Source: Eubacterium callanderi
GTDB taxonomy: Bacteria > Bacillota > Clostridia > Eubacteriales > Eubacteriaceae
Length of the DNA: 64,000 nt
Assembly: GCF_900142645.1 (NCBI RefSeq)
Contig: NZ_FRBP01000009.1
Location: 1 to 64,000 of the forward strand
Direction of reading: 5' to 3'
Part shown: piece after piece, positions 25,178-34,544 of the stretch
How the letters are laid out: each line of letters begins with the position of its first letter
How positions within the stretch are numbered: position 1 is the stretch's first letter
The notes under the pieces: model-generated
What the model was told of the DNA's origin: nothing
Seen by the model: only the letters and a program-made list of their open reading frames with translations
Database searches by the model: none
Program-made: the position numbers and the translations under genes

Positions 25178-26434
25178 ATGAAATTAGTTGTAGTGGGAAT
25201 CAATCATAAAGACACACCTCTGGAAATCAGGGAAAAGGGTGCTTTTATCAAGCGGACCGTAAAAGAGGGTATTGCAAGCCTTCTGGAAGAGGCGTGTATC
25301 GAAGAGGTGATCATTCTTTCTACCTGTAATCGAAGCGAAATTTATGTGGCGACCCGCGACGTTGAAGCAGCGGACCAGGCGCTGAGAAATTTTTACATCG
25401 AGGAGAAATCCGGCGATCTCGAAAATTATCTGTTCTGTGAAAAGGGCAGAGAAGCCATCCTTCACCTTTACCGGGTAGTGACCGGGCTGGATTCAATGAT
25501 CCTGGGTGAGGACCAGATCTTGGGCCAGGTAAAGGATGCCCTTGAATTATCCCAGTCTGTTCACGGCTGCGGAAAATACTTAACCAAGGCTTTCAGAGAA
25601 GCCGTCACCTTTGCCAAGAAGGTTAAAACCGTTTATAAAATCTCCGAGACCCCGCTTTCCCTGAGCTCGACAGCGGTTAAGCACGTTAAAAGAAGTTATG
25701 AGGACTATGCGGATAAAAAGGTGCTGATCATCGGTTCTGGAAAAATGGGGCTTCTGGCACTGCGTTATATGGCGGCAGAGGGCTTTAACAGCGTTTATAT
25801 GACCAACCGTACCTATCATCCGGGGGATGAATACCGTGATATTTATGAGGGTGTTAACATGATCCGCTACGAGGACCGCTATGAAGCCATTGGGGATATC
25901 GATGTAATTATCTCGGCGACAGCCTCACCCCACGTGATCTTAAAACGGGAGCTCATGCCCGAGCGCAAAAAGCCGCTCATGGTCATTGACCTGGCGCTGC
26001 CAAGGGATATTGAGGAAGCCATCTCGGAGATGGATCAGGTTGAGCTGCTGACCATTGACAATTTTAAAGACATTATTGATGAAAAAATGCACTACCGTGA
26101 GCGGGTGGCAGAAAAGATCGCCCTTGAGATCGAAGAGGAAATCGATGGCCTCATGGTCTGGATTACCAAATCCAAGGTAGACAACATGGTGGCACATTTT
26201 AACCAGGTTTCCGGACAGCTGGCGGACGAAACCATTGAGATTCTCAACAAGCGCTATCAGTTTGAGGGGAAGGACAAGGAATTTCTTGAAAAAATCGTCC
26301 ATTCAAAATTCCGTGAAATGGTAATGCCGTCCATCAGGCAGCTAAAAACACTGGACAGCGAGGACGATATTCTGCGCTTTGAGAAAACACTGGCTTTTTT
26401 ATTTTCAGGTGGCAATGCGGAGGCGGCCCAATGA
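25178..26434 (+). CDS. hemA: Glutamyl-tRNA reductase
   Basis: 418 residues. LSTCNRSEIY carries the catalytic Cys50, and a GSGKMG NADPH-binding motif lies near 188. It reduces glutamyl-tRNA(Glu) to glutamate-1-semialdehyde, the first step of the C5 route to 5-aminolevulinate. An AAGGAGAAGG site precedes the ATG. Its end overlaps the next gene by 4 bp. Control by a B12 riboswitch implies that the corrinoid branch is the main tetrapyrrole sink here. Confidence 0.95.
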   Translation: MKLVVVGINHKDTPLEIREKGAFIKRTVKEGIASLLEEACIEEVIILSTCNRSEIYVATRDVEAADQALRNFYIEEKSGDLENYLFCEKGREAILHLYRVVTGLDSMILGEDQILGQVKDALELSQSVHGCGKYLTKAFREAVTFAKKVKTVYKISETPLSLSSTAVKHVKRSYEDYADKKVLIIGSGKMGLLALRYMAAEGFNSVYMTNRTYHPGDEYRDIYEGVNMIRYEDRYEAIGDIDVIISATASPHVILKRELMPERKKPLMVIDLALPRDIEEAISEMDQVELLTIDNFKDIIDEKMHYRERVAEKIALEIEEEIDGLMVWITKSKVDNMVAHFNQVSGQLADETIEILNKRYQFEGKDKEFLEKIVHSKFREMVMPSIRQLKTLDSEDDILRFEKTLAFLFSGGNAEAAQ

Positions 26435-27015
26435 AAGGGCCGATTCTGCTCAACTTTACCGGGAAAAGGGCCCTTGTAATCGGCGGCGGGAAGGTAGGAA
26501 TGCGGCGCGCGGAAACCCTAGCCGGGTATGGGTGTTCTGTGACCTGCGTGGATAAAAACATGGAGGTTCCGGAAAAGCCGGTTGAGAACATCCGTTATGT
26601 CAAAGCATACTGCCGGATCGAGACAGCCCTTGACGGCATGGATCTTGTCGTGGCGGCGACAGACCAGCGTGAGCTGAATGCCCGGATTCTTGAAAACTGT
26701 AAAATACGCGGTATCTGGTGCAACGTTTCAGACGACCCCGAGCATTCGGACTTTATTTTTCCCTCAGTGGTAAAGCGCGGGGATTTGACGATCTCGGTCT
26801 GTACCGATGGGGCCAGTCCAACGCTGACCACCCAGATAAAAAGGGAGCTGGAAGAAAAATATGATGAAAGCTATGCAGAGCGTCTCAGGCTGCTTAAGCA
26901 GCTGAGGCTGCATATTTTGAAAACGGAAACCTCACCGGATGAAAAAAAAAGACAGCTCAAGGGGCTGACAGCGTTAACCATTGAAGAATTGCAGAGAGAA
27001 GTGGAGAAAATATGA
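26431..27015 (+). CDS. Precorrin-2 dehydrogenase (SirC / CysG N-terminal type)
   Basis: 194 residues. The NAD-binding GKRALVIGGGKVGMRRAE near 10-27 and SVCTDGASPTL near 123 match the Met8p/SirC family. It oxidises precorrin-2 to sirohydrochlorin, the substrate for cobalt insertion by CbiK. It may also have chelatase activity like Met8p. ATGA overlaps couple it to hemA upstream and to the fusion gene downstream. Confidence 0.9.
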   Translation: MKGPILLNFTGKRALVIGGGKVGMRRAETLAGYGCSVTCVDKNMEVPEKPVENIRYVKAYCRIETALDGMDLVVAATDQRELNARILENCKIRGIWCNVSDDPEHSDFIFPSVVKRGDLTISVCTDGASPTLTTQIKRELEEKYDESYAERLRLLKQLRLHILKTETSPDEKKRQLKGLTALTIEELQREVEKI

Positions 27016-29426
27016 AAATAATTGTAGGCTCAAGAGGCAGTAAGCTGGCAGTGGTCCAGACCAACTGGCTTCTTGAGGAGTTAAGAAAAGCAAACCCGGA
27101 GGTCGATTTTGAACTCAAAATCATCAAGACAAAGGGCGATAAGATACAGCACAAAGCCCTTGATAAAATTGGGGATAAGGGTATTTTTACCAAAGAGCTG
27201 GAGGATGCCCTCTTAAGCGGTGAAATCGATATGGCGGTTCACAGCATGAAGGATATGCCCTCTGCGCTGCCCGATGGGCTCACACTTTCGGTGCCGCCCA
27301 TGCGGGAAGACCCGAGAGATGTGCTGCTGACACCGCATAAAATCAGCGCCATCCAGGAGCTGCCCGAAAATGCAGTCATCGGTACCGGGAGCAAACGCCG
27401 GATTTATCAGCTGAAAAATATCCGAAAGGATTTTGAAGTGGTGGGAATCCGCGGAAATATTGATACCCGTATCCGGAAAATGAAAGAGCAGGGACTGGAT
27501 GGCATTATTCTGGCGGCGGCGGGACTTAAACGCATCGGTGTTTATGAGAGCGGGGATTATACCTGCCTTCCCCTTGATCCATGCCAGTTTGTATCGGCCC
27601 CAGCCCAGGGGATTCTGGCAGTGGAAATCCGTGAGGATAACGAAACCGTCAAGGCACTCATGGAATCTGTCAGCAACCCGGTTACCAAGGCGCAGATGAC
27701 AGCGGAACGCCAGTTTTTGATCAGTCTAAATGGCAGCTGTCATATTCCTATCGGGGCATACTGCAATGTGGAGGGTGAAAAACTGACCCTTTACGGACTT
27801 TTCGGCAACGAAGACGGCACAATTCTATACAAAGGACAGACAGAGGGAGCCATGGGCGAGGAAGCAAAAATGGGAGACCGTCTGGCAAAGGAACTGAAAG
27901 AAATGGTAGAAGCAAAAATCAAACCGGGCACCGTCTATCTCGCTGGCGGCGGCTGCGGTGATAAGGGACTGATCACCGTCAAGGCCATGGAAAAATTAAA
28001 GACCTGTGACGCGTTGGTTTATGATGCGCTGGTCAATGAGGAATTCCTGAAATGGACAAAACCCGAGTGTGAAAAAATATACGTGGGCAAAAGAGCCGCC
28101 AACCACGCGCTGCCCCAGGATGAAATCAACGCCCTGCTGATCAGGCTGGGCAGGGAAGGAAAAAATGTTGTCCGCCTTAAGGGCGGCGACCCCTATGTTT
28201 TCGGACGCGGAGGAGAGGAAGGCGAGGAGCTCTACGACGCCGGGGTTCCCTTTGAGGTGATTCCGGGGATTACCTCGGTTATCGGCGGTCTGGCTTACGC
28301 GGGCATTCCCATTACCCACAGAGACTGTGTCTCTTCCTTCCAGGTGGTTACCGGCCATCTGAAATCTGAGGAGTCTGAGCTGGACTGGCCAGTACTGGCC
28401 AAATCCAAAGGGACCATTGTGTTTTTGATGGGCGTCAAAAATCTTGAAAAAATCACCGGAGAGCTGATGAAAAACGGGATGGATAAAAATACGCCGGCGG
28501 CTGTGGTGCACCGCGCTTCCACCCCTTATCAGCGAGTGGTGGAAGGCACACTGGAAACCATCTACGGCATTGCCACAGAAGCCAGGATCACAGCGCCAAG
28601 CCTGATCGTAGTCGGCGATGTGGTGACCAAGCGTGAGAAGCTGCGCTTCTTTGACAGCAAGCCCCTTTTTGGAAAAAATATCGTGGTAACCCGTTCCAGA
28701 GAACAGAGCTCTAAAATGGTAGCGCAGATCGCCGAGCTCGGCGGCAATGCTATTGAGTACCCGACCATCAAAATCGAGCCGATTCCGGAGAATGTCGACG
28801 CGCTGGCCGAGAACTTTGGATCTCTTGACAGGTACAGCCACATTATTTTTACCAGCACCAACGGCGTTGAAATTTTCTTCGACGCGCTGAAGGCCTCGGG
28901 CAGAGATACCAGAGCCCTCGGGAGCATCCATGTGACAGCCATTGGCTCCGCAACAGCGGCGCTGCTTGCCGAGCAGGGGATCACCGCGGATTTTGTGCCG
29001 AAAAAATATGTCGGCGAAGAGCTGGTTGACGGTTTGATGCCGCTTTTGACAGAAACGTCGCGGGTACTGATCCCGCGCTCCAAAAACGCCCGGATTTACG
29101 TGGTTGAGGAGCTCCGCAAGGTTTGCCCGGTGGATGAATACCAGATTTACGAAACAGTCCGCGAGGACAACACCGACGTCGATGTGGCGGAGATGTTAAA
29201 GAATAAAGAGATTGACTACATCACCTTTACAAGCTCCACAACGGTACAGTATTTTGTGGAAAAAATTGGCAGTGAAAATGTGGATGATACTAAAAATGCA
29301 AAATGCGTTTCGATTGGACCTGTAACCTCAGACAAAATGAAAGAGCTGGGTTTAACGGTCGATGTCCAGGCAGAGGTTTACACCATTGCCGGAATGATTG
29401 AAGCGATTCTGAATATGGAAAAATAA
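27012..29426 (+). CDS. hemC-cobA-hemD: Triple fusion: porphobilinogen deaminase, uroporphyrinogen-III C-methyltransferase, uroporphyrinogen-III synthase
   Basis: 804 residues holding three enzymes. Residues 1 to ~300 are HemC, with GSRGSKLA, a KGDKIQ segment, and the dipyrromethane-binding Cys243 in NGSCHIP. Residues ~305-545 are CobA/SUMT, with the methylase motifs VYLAGGGCGDKGLITVKA, RLKGGDPYVFGRGGEE and PGITSVIGGLAYAGIP. Residues ~553-804 are HemD, with VVTRSREQSS and FTSTNGVE. One polypeptide thus turns porphobilinogen into precorrin-2, possibly channelling unstable hydroxymethylbilane. CobA-HemD fusions are common in Firmicutes; the three-part fusion is less usual. No frameshift is seen. 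Confidence 0.95.
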   Translation: MKIIVGSRGSKLAVVQTNWLLEELRKANPEVDFELKIIKTKGDKIQHKALDKIGDKGIFTKELEDALLSGEIDMAVHSMKDMPSALPDGLTLSVPPMREDPRDVLLTPHKISAIQELPENAVIGTGSKRRIYQLKNIRKDFEVVGIRGNIDTRIRKMKEQGLDGIILAAAGLKRIGVYESGDYTCLPLDPCQFVSAPAQGILAVEIREDNETVKALMESVSNPVTKAQMTAERQFLISLNGSCHIPIGAYCNVEGEKLTLYGLFGNEDGTILYKGQTEGAMGEEAKMGDRLAKELKEMVEAKIKPGTVYLAGGGCGDKGLITVKAMEKLKTCDALVYDALVNEEFLKWTKPECEKIYVGKRAANHALPQDEINALLIRLGREGKNVVRLKGGDPYVFGRGGEEGEELYDAGVPFEVIPGITSVIGGLAYAGIPITHRDCVSSFQVVTGHLKSEESELDWPVLAKSKGTIVFLMGVKNLEKITGELMKNGMDKNTPAAVVHRASTPYQRVVEGTLETIYGIATEARITAPSLIVVGDVVTKREKLRFFDSKPLFGKNIVVTRSREQSSKMVAQIAELGGNAIEYPTIKIEPIPENVDALAENFGSLDRYSHIIFTSTNGVEIFFDALKASGRDTRALGSIHVTAIGSATAALLAEQGITADFVPKKYVGEELVDGLMPLLTETSRVLIPRSKNARIYVVEELRKVCPVDEYQIYETVREDNTDVDVAEMLKNKEIDYITFTSSTTVQYFVEKIGSENVDDTKNAKCVSIGPVTSDKMKELGLTVDVQAEVYTIAGMIEAILNMEK

Positions 29427-29445
29427 AGAGAGGAAGTTGATTATT

Positions 29446-30411
29446 ATGTTACCAACCCGATTGAGAAAAAACGCAGCGGTTCGTGATCTGATCCGCGAAA
29501 CAGAATTATCCATGCGCGATGTGGTTTACCCGTTGTTTGTGGTTGACGGGGAAAATATTAAGCGTGAAATCCCGTCCATGAAGAGACAGTACCACCTGTC
29601 GCTCGATATGCTGCCAAAGGAACTGGATGAGCTGAAGGCGCTGGGTATCCGTTACATTATCCTGTTCGGCGTGCCGGATGAAAAGGACGCGGAAGCGACA
29701 CCAGCCTTTGTGGACGACGGCATTATCCAGAAGGCCATCCGCATTGTCAAGGAAAAAGACCCGGAAATGTACGTCATCACGGATGTCTGCCTCTGCGAAT
29801 ACAAGAGCGACGGACACTGCTGCTTTTTCCACGATAACGGCGATATCAAGCGTGACAAATCGCTGGAAACCCTGTGTAAGGTAACCGTGAGCCATGCGAA
29901 AGCCGGCGCGGATATGGTAGCGCCCTCAGACATGATGGACGGCCATATCGAATCCATGCGTAAAGCACTGGACGACGCAGGCTTTGAAAGCATTCCGATT
30001 ATGGGCTATTCTGCCAAATTTGCTTCTACCTTCTACGGACCGTTCCGCGACGCGGCAAATTCCGCTCCGGCCTTTGGCGACCGCAGAAGCTATCAGATGG
30101 ACCCGGCTAACAGCGAGGAAGCGCTGAAGGAAGTCGTGCTGGATATTGAGGAGGGCGCAGACATCGTCATGGTAAAACCTGCAATGCCTTATTTGGATAT
30201 CATTGCAAAGGCCAAGGAATTGTCTTATCTGCCAATGGCAGCCTACCAGGTCAGCGGCGAATACGCCATGATCCGGAATGCGGTGGACGCCGGCCTCTTA
30301 GATGAAAAGGCCATTTATGAGAGCATGCTGTGCATCAAACGCGCGGGAGCCAAAATTATTATTACCTATTTCGCAAAAGATTTAAAAGCGTTGATTGAAA
30401 AATATCAGTAA
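29446..30411 (+). CDS. hemB: Porphobilinogen synthase
   Basis: 321 residues from ATG 29446, preferred to an in-frame TTG at 29437. It condenses two 5-aminolevulinates to porphobilinogen. The metal-binding DVCLCEYKSDGHC near 116-128 shows the cysteine-type zinc site. Active-site lysines are in GYSAKFASTFYGP and MVKPAMPYLD. The octameric cytoplasmic enzyme is of normal length. Confidence 0.95.
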   Translation: MLPTRLRKNAAVRDLIRETELSMRDVVYPLFVVDGENIKREIPSMKRQYHLSLDMLPKELDELKALGIRYIILFGVPDEKDAEATPAFVDDGIIQKAIRIVKEKDPEMYVITDVCLCEYKSDGHCCFFHDNGDIKRDKSLETLCKVTVSHAKAGADMVAPSDMMDGHIESMRKALDDAGFESIPIMGYSAKFASTFYGPFRDAANSAPAFGDRRSYQMDPANSEEALKEVVLDIEEGADIVMVKPAMPYLDIIAKAKELSYLPMAAYQVSGEYAMIRNAVDAGLLDEKAIYESMLCIKRAGAKIIITYFAKDLKALIEKYQ

Positions 30412-30424
30412 AGGACAGAATAAA

Positions 30425-31714
30425 ATGAAGCATACAAAGTCGACTGCACTTTTTGAAGAAGCGAACCGTGTTATTCCCGGCGGGGTCAACAGCCCCGTCC
30501 GCGCATTTCAGTCAGTGGGGATGCCGCCGATCTTTATCGACCACGGAAAGGGCTCAAAGATCTACGACGCGGATGGAAATGAATACACGGACTATATCTG
30601 CTCCTGGGGGCCGCTGATTCTCGGCCATGCTGCGGATGCTTATTACGACGGCATCGATGAAGCGCTGAGAAAGGGCAACACCTACGGCGCTCCAACGGAA
30701 ATTGAGATCCGCGTGGCGGAAATGATCATTGACGCCTACCCCTCTATGGATATGGTGCGCATGGTCAACTCCGGCACCGAGGCTACCATGAGCGCCATCC
30801 GTCTGGCCAGAGGCTATACCGGGCGTGAGAAATTCATCAAATTTGAAGGCTGCTACCACGGACACAGCGATTCTCTGCTGGTAAAATCCGGCTCCGGCAC
30901 CCTGACCTACGGCGTACCTACAAGCCCTGGTGTTACTGCTGGTACGGCCAAGGACACTCTGGTGGCAGCCTACAATGACCTGGATTCTGTTAAAAAGCTT
31001 TTTGATGAAAACAAGGGAGAGATCGCCTGCGTCATCGTCGAGCCGGTTGCGGGCAACATGGGTGTTGTGCCTCCGGACAGCACCTTCATGAAAGGCCTGA
31101 GAAAGCTGACCGAGGATGAGGGTACCCTGCTGATTTTTGACGAAGTCATCACAGGTTTCAGGCTGGCTTTTGGCGGCGCACAGGAGGTGCTGGGCATTAA
31201 GCCGGACCTTACCACGCTCGGCAAGATCATCGGCGGCGGTATGCCAGTAGGCGCCTTTGGCGGACGGCGGGATATCATGGAAAAGCTCTCACCGCTCGGC
31301 CCGGTTTACCAGGCAGGCACCCTGTCCGGAAACCCCATCGCCATGAAAATGGGGCTCAACACCTTAACCTATCTCAAGGAACACCCAGAGGTTTACACCC
31401 ATCTGGAAGACTGCGCCAAACAGCTGGAAGCCGGTTTTAAGAAAAATATTAAGGAAACCGGCGTCAAGGCTAAGATGGTGCGCTTTGGCGGAATGAGCGC
31501 CCTGTTCTTTACCGATCAGGAAATCTGTGATTTTAGCAGTGTCATGACCAGCGATACAAAAACCTACGCAAAATATTTTGCCGAAATGCTGAACCGCGGC
31601 AATCTGATGCCGCCGGCACAATTTGAAGGGATTTTTGTCTCAGCCGCCCACACCAAAGCCGATATTGAAAAGACCATTGCCGACAATCTGGCTGCGCTTA
31701 AGGCGCTTGCATAG
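30425..31714 (+). CDS. hemL: Glutamate-1-semialdehyde 2,1-aminomutase
   Basis: 429 residues from ATG 30425 (MKHTKS), with an AAAGGA site. It is a class III PLP aminotransferase. NSGTEATMSAIRLAR near 119 and the PLP-binding lysine in TLGKIIGGGMPVGAFGG near 266 are visible. It converts glutamate-1-semialdehyde to 5-aminolevulinate. The order hemA, hemB, hemL within a corrinoid operon gives a self-contained C5 pathway. Confidence 0.95.
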   Translation: MKHTKSTALFEEANRVIPGGVNSPVRAFQSVGMPPIFIDHGKGSKIYDADGNEYTDYICSWGPLILGHAADAYYDGIDEALRKGNTYGAPTEIEIRVAEMIIDAYPSMDMVRMVNSGTEATMSAIRLARGYTGREKFIKFEGCYHGHSDSLLVKSGSGTLTYGVPTSPGVTAGTAKDTLVAAYNDLDSVKKLFDENKGEIACVIVEPVAGNMGVVPPDSTFMKGLRKLTEDEGTLLIFDEVITGFRLAFGGAQEVLGIKPDLTTLGKIIGGGMPVGAFGGRRDIMEKLSPLGPVYQAGTLSGNPIAMKMGLNTLTYLKEHPEVYTHLEDCAKQLEAGFKKNIKETGVKAKMVRFGGMSALFFTDQEICDFSSVMTSDTKTYAKYFAEMLNRGNLMPPAQFEGIFVSAAHTKADIEKTIADNLAALKALA

Positions 31715-31739
31715 AGAATAAAAGAACAAGGAGTGCAGA

Positions 31740-32534
31740 ATGCCCAAAAAAGCTTTATTAGTGATAAGTTTCGGGACATCTTATCGTGAAACCCGGGAAA
31801 AAACCATCGGAGCCATCGAGAGAGACTTGCAGAAAGGCTTTCCGGATTATGATTTCAGACGCGCTTTTACCTCGCGGATGATCATCAAGAAACTCAGAGA
31901 GCGTGACAATGAATATGTGGACATTCCCCACGAAGCCCTTGAAAAGCTGAAAAATGAAGGCTATACCGAGGTTGTCTGCCAGACAACACACGTCATCAAC
32001 GGCTACGAATATGATTTGACCATCAACGAGCTCAAAAAATTTGAAAATGATTTTGATGTGCTCACCATCGGCGCGCCGCTTCTGACAACCATTGACGATT
32101 ATGAGCAGGTGGCCAGAACAGCCATCAGTGAGCTGCCAGAAATGAAAGAGGGCGAAGCACTGCTCTATATGGGACACGGCAGCGAGCATCACGCCAATGC
32201 CACTTATCCGGCCATGGATTACACCTTTAAGCACTTAGGCTATAAAAACGCCTTTATGGGAACCGTAGAGGGTTTTCCGAGCCTGAACGATATTATTCCG
32301 CAGCTTAAGGAAAAAGGGTACCATAAGCTTTACCTGGCGCCTTTTATGATCGTAGCCGGTGACCATGCCATCAACGATATGGCCGGCGACGAAGAAGACT
32401 CATGGAAAACACTGCTCGAAAACGAAGGCTTTGAAGTGGAGTGTGTTCTGAAGGGACTCGGCCAGTTTAAGGGCGTTCAGGATATGTTTTTAGAGCACGC
32501 CAAGAACGGCACAAGCGTTAAAGAACTACTTTAA
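31740..32534 (+). CDS. cbiK: Sirohydrochlorin cobaltochelatase (anaerobic type)
   Basis: 264 residues, CbiK family. Two histidine regions expected to bind cobalt are visible: CQTTHVINGYEYD near 80-92 and YMGHGSEHHANATYP near 142-156. It inserts Co2+ into sirohydrochlorin, committing flux to the early-cobalt pathway. There is no signal peptide, so this is the cytoplasmic form. An AAGGAGTG site precedes the ATG. Confidence 0.93.
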   Translation: MPKKALLVISFGTSYRETREKTIGAIERDLQKGFPDYDFRRAFTSRMIIKKLRERDNEYVDIPHEALEKLKNEGYTEVVCQTTHVINGYEYDLTINELKKFENDFDVLTIGAPLLTTIDDYEQVARTAISELPEMKEGEALLYMGHGSEHHANATYPAMDYTFKHLGYKNAFMGTVEGFPSLNDIIPQLKEKGYHKLYLAPFMIVAGDHAINDMAGDEEDSWKTLLENEGFEVECVLKGLGQFKGVQDMFLEHAKNGTSVKELL

Positions 32535-32540
32535 TTCAGT

Positions 32541-32665
32541 GGAGAATTGAGAATGGAGAATGGAGAATGACAAGAGCAAAATCGCGTTGCGATTTTGTTA
32601 ATAATCAAACTGGCAGAGCCAGTTTGGACCTTTAATTCTCAATTCTCAATTCTGCATTCTCCATT
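32541..32665. repeat. MITE-like palindromic element in B12 operon 2
   Basis: Imperfect terminal inverted repeats of about 31 bp (GGAGAATTGAGAATGGAGAA... and its complement ending CATTCTCCA) flank two perfect hairpins: CAAAATCGC-GTT-GCGATTTTG (32577-32597) and CAAACTGGC-AGA-GCCAGTTTG (32606-32626). It fills the gap between cbiK and cbiF and carries no gene. The layout is typical of small non-autonomous repeats. No target duplication is obvious. Confidence 0.7.
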
Positions 32666-32714
32666 TTGCGGATAAAAAATTAACAAATACATCAAATAAA
32701 AGCTAGGAGTACAA

Positions 32715-33476
32715 ATGAAAAACACAGTATACTTAATCGGGGCGGGTCCTGGAGATCCGGAGTTAATTACCTTAAAGGGAAAGCGCCTGATTGGCGAAGC
32801 CGATATTATTATCTACGCGGGTTCTCTGGTCAACAAGGAAGTGCTGGCAGGCCATAAGGCGGACGCTGAAATCTACAACAGCGCCTCCATGACACTGGAC
32901 GACGTCATCGAAGTGATCACCAGGGGTGTTAACGAGGGTAAGAAAGTTGTCCGTGTCCATACCGGCGATCCGGCGATTTACGGTGCGATCCGCGAACAGA
33001 TGGACCGTCTGGAGGAAGAGGATATTCCCTTTGAAGTGGTGCCGGGCGTCAGCTCCTTTACCGCCTCAGCCTCTGTTCTTAAAAAAGAATTTACCCTGCC
33101 GGACGTTTCACAGACCGTTATCTGTACCCGTCTGGAAGGCCGCACCCCAGTGCCGGAAAAGGAAAAACTTGAATCGCTGGCAGCGCATCACGCTTCCATG
33201 GCCATTTTCCTGTCCGTTCAGATGATTGACGAAGTGGCAGAACGCCTGATGACCCAGTACGAGCCCACCACACCCATTGCCGTTATCCAGCGTGCAACCT
33301 GGGAAGACCAGAAGGTTGTTCTGGGAACCCTTGAAACCATTGCAGATAAGGTAAAGGAAGCCGGTATTACAAAAACCGCTCAGATTCTGGTCGGGGACTT
33401 CCTGGGCGACAAGTACAGCCTTTCCAAGCTGTATGATCCGTCCTTTACTCACGAATACCGCACCGCGACAAAATAA
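32715..33476 (+). CDS. cbiF: Cobalt-precorrin-4 C11-methyltransferase
   Basis: 253 residues, tetrapyrrole methylase fold with LIGAGPGDPELITLKGKRL at the start, RVHTGDPAIYGAIREQMD near 75 and VVPGVSSFTASASVLKKE near 100. It adds the C11 methyl group. The GCTAGGAGT ribosome site precedes the ATG by 6 bases. It is followed after 3 bp by cbiG. Confidence 0.95.
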   Translation: MKNTVYLIGAGPGDPELITLKGKRLIGEADIIIYAGSLVNKEVLAGHKADAEIYNSASMTLDDVIEVITRGVNEGKKVVRVHTGDPAIYGAIREQMDRLEEEDIPFEVVPGVSSFTASASVLKKEFTLPDVSQTVICTRLEGRTPVPEKEKLESLAAHHASMAIFLSVQMIDEVAERLMTQYEPTTPIAVIQRATWEDQKVVLGTLETIADKVKEAGITKTAQILVGDFLGDKYSLSKLYDPSFTHEYRTATK

Positions 33477-33479
33477 GGT

Positions 33480-34544
33480 ATGAAGCGCACAGAGAGATGG
33501 GCCGTTGTGGCTGTTTCCAGACAAGGTGTCCAGAAAGCCCTTGAGGTAAAAGAGCACATTCCTGAAAAAGCGCCGGACATCTTTACCCTGGAGAAATACG
33601 CTGCCCCCGGCACACAGATGATCCGCGGAAAAATCGGTGAATTTTTCAAAACGCTCATGGCCGATTATGATACGGTTTTATGCATCATGGCCACAGGTAT
33701 TGTGGTTCGGAGCATTGCGCCCCATCTCGGCCATAAGTCAAAGGATCCGGGCATTTTGGTCATGGACCCGGACGGGAAGTATGTTATCAGCCTTTTATCC
33801 GGTCATCTCGGACACGCCAATGAGAACGCCGTATATCTGGCAAAGCGTATGGACGCCCAGCACGTCATTACTACCGGAACCGATGTAAAGGGCAGTATGG
33901 CAGTGGATGTGCTGGCTGAAAAGCTGGGCTGCACCATTGCGGATTTCACTGCGGCCAAGGATGTAACCGCCCTGATTCTGGACGATGAACCCGTCGCTGT
34001 TGTCAACGCGGAAAACTGTGACACCACCGGGCTGGTGCTGCCGCCGAATCTGGTTTTTTCAGAAAAGAAGGGAGCCCTTTCCGGCGATTACAGCGGCTGC
34101 GTGGTGGTCTCAGCCGATGATCCGTTTATCTGGCCGCCTGGGAGGCCTGTTGTTCAGATCGTGCCGAAAAAATTCGTGATCGGTATCGGCTGCCGCAGGA
34201 ATACTGAGGCAGCGCGGATTGAGGAGGCGGTGAGACAGGTGCTCGCCGCTCTTGCGCTCCATCCGCTGTCCGTCAAGGCCTTTGCCACCATTGGCCTGAA
34301 AGCCGATGAGAGGGGCATCCACGCGGCCTGCAAAACCTTTGATGCAGAGCTTAAGGTGGTGCCGGATGATTTTGTGAAAATGGTACAGAGCCGTTTTGAA
34401 GGCTCGGACTTTGTTTTCAAAACCACAGGTCTCTACGCGGTCAGCGAGCCCTGCGGCTATGTGGCGTCAGGCTTTGGCGAGTGCTTGCTGGAGAAGCAGA
34501 AGTGCGGGGGAATTACCCTGTCGGTCTGGAAAATGAAAGAATAG
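33480..34544 (+). CDS. cbiG: Cobalt-precorrin-5A hydrolase
   Basis: 354 residues. The central CbiG domain shows IMATGIVVRSIAPHLGHKSKDPG near 62 and SGHLGHANE near 107. The C-terminal CobE-like domain starts near IGIGCRRNTEA. It opens the delta-lactone and releases acetaldehyde, completing ring contraction. It is in frame and full length. Confidence 0.93.
   Translation: MKRTERWAVVAVSRQGVQKALEVKEHIPEKAPDIFTLEKYAAPGTQMIRGKIGEFFKTLMADYDTVLCIMATGIVVRSIAPHLGHKSKDPGILVMDPDGKYVISLLSGHLGHANENAVYLAKRMDAQHVITTGTDVKGSMAVDVLAEKLGCTIADFTAAKDVTALILDDEPVAVVNAENCDTTGLVLPPNLVFSEKKGALSGDYSGCVVVSADDPFIWPPGRPVVQIVPKKFVIGIGCRRNTEAARIEEAVRQVLAALALHPLSVKAFATIGLKADERGIHAACKTFDAELKVVPDDFVKMVQSRFEGSDFVFKTTGLYAVSEPCGYVASGFGECLLEKQKCGGITLSVWKMKE

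Noticed and set aside
32541-32665. CRISPR-like array in the operon gap
   Set aside because: The repeats are inverted and short with no regular spacers.
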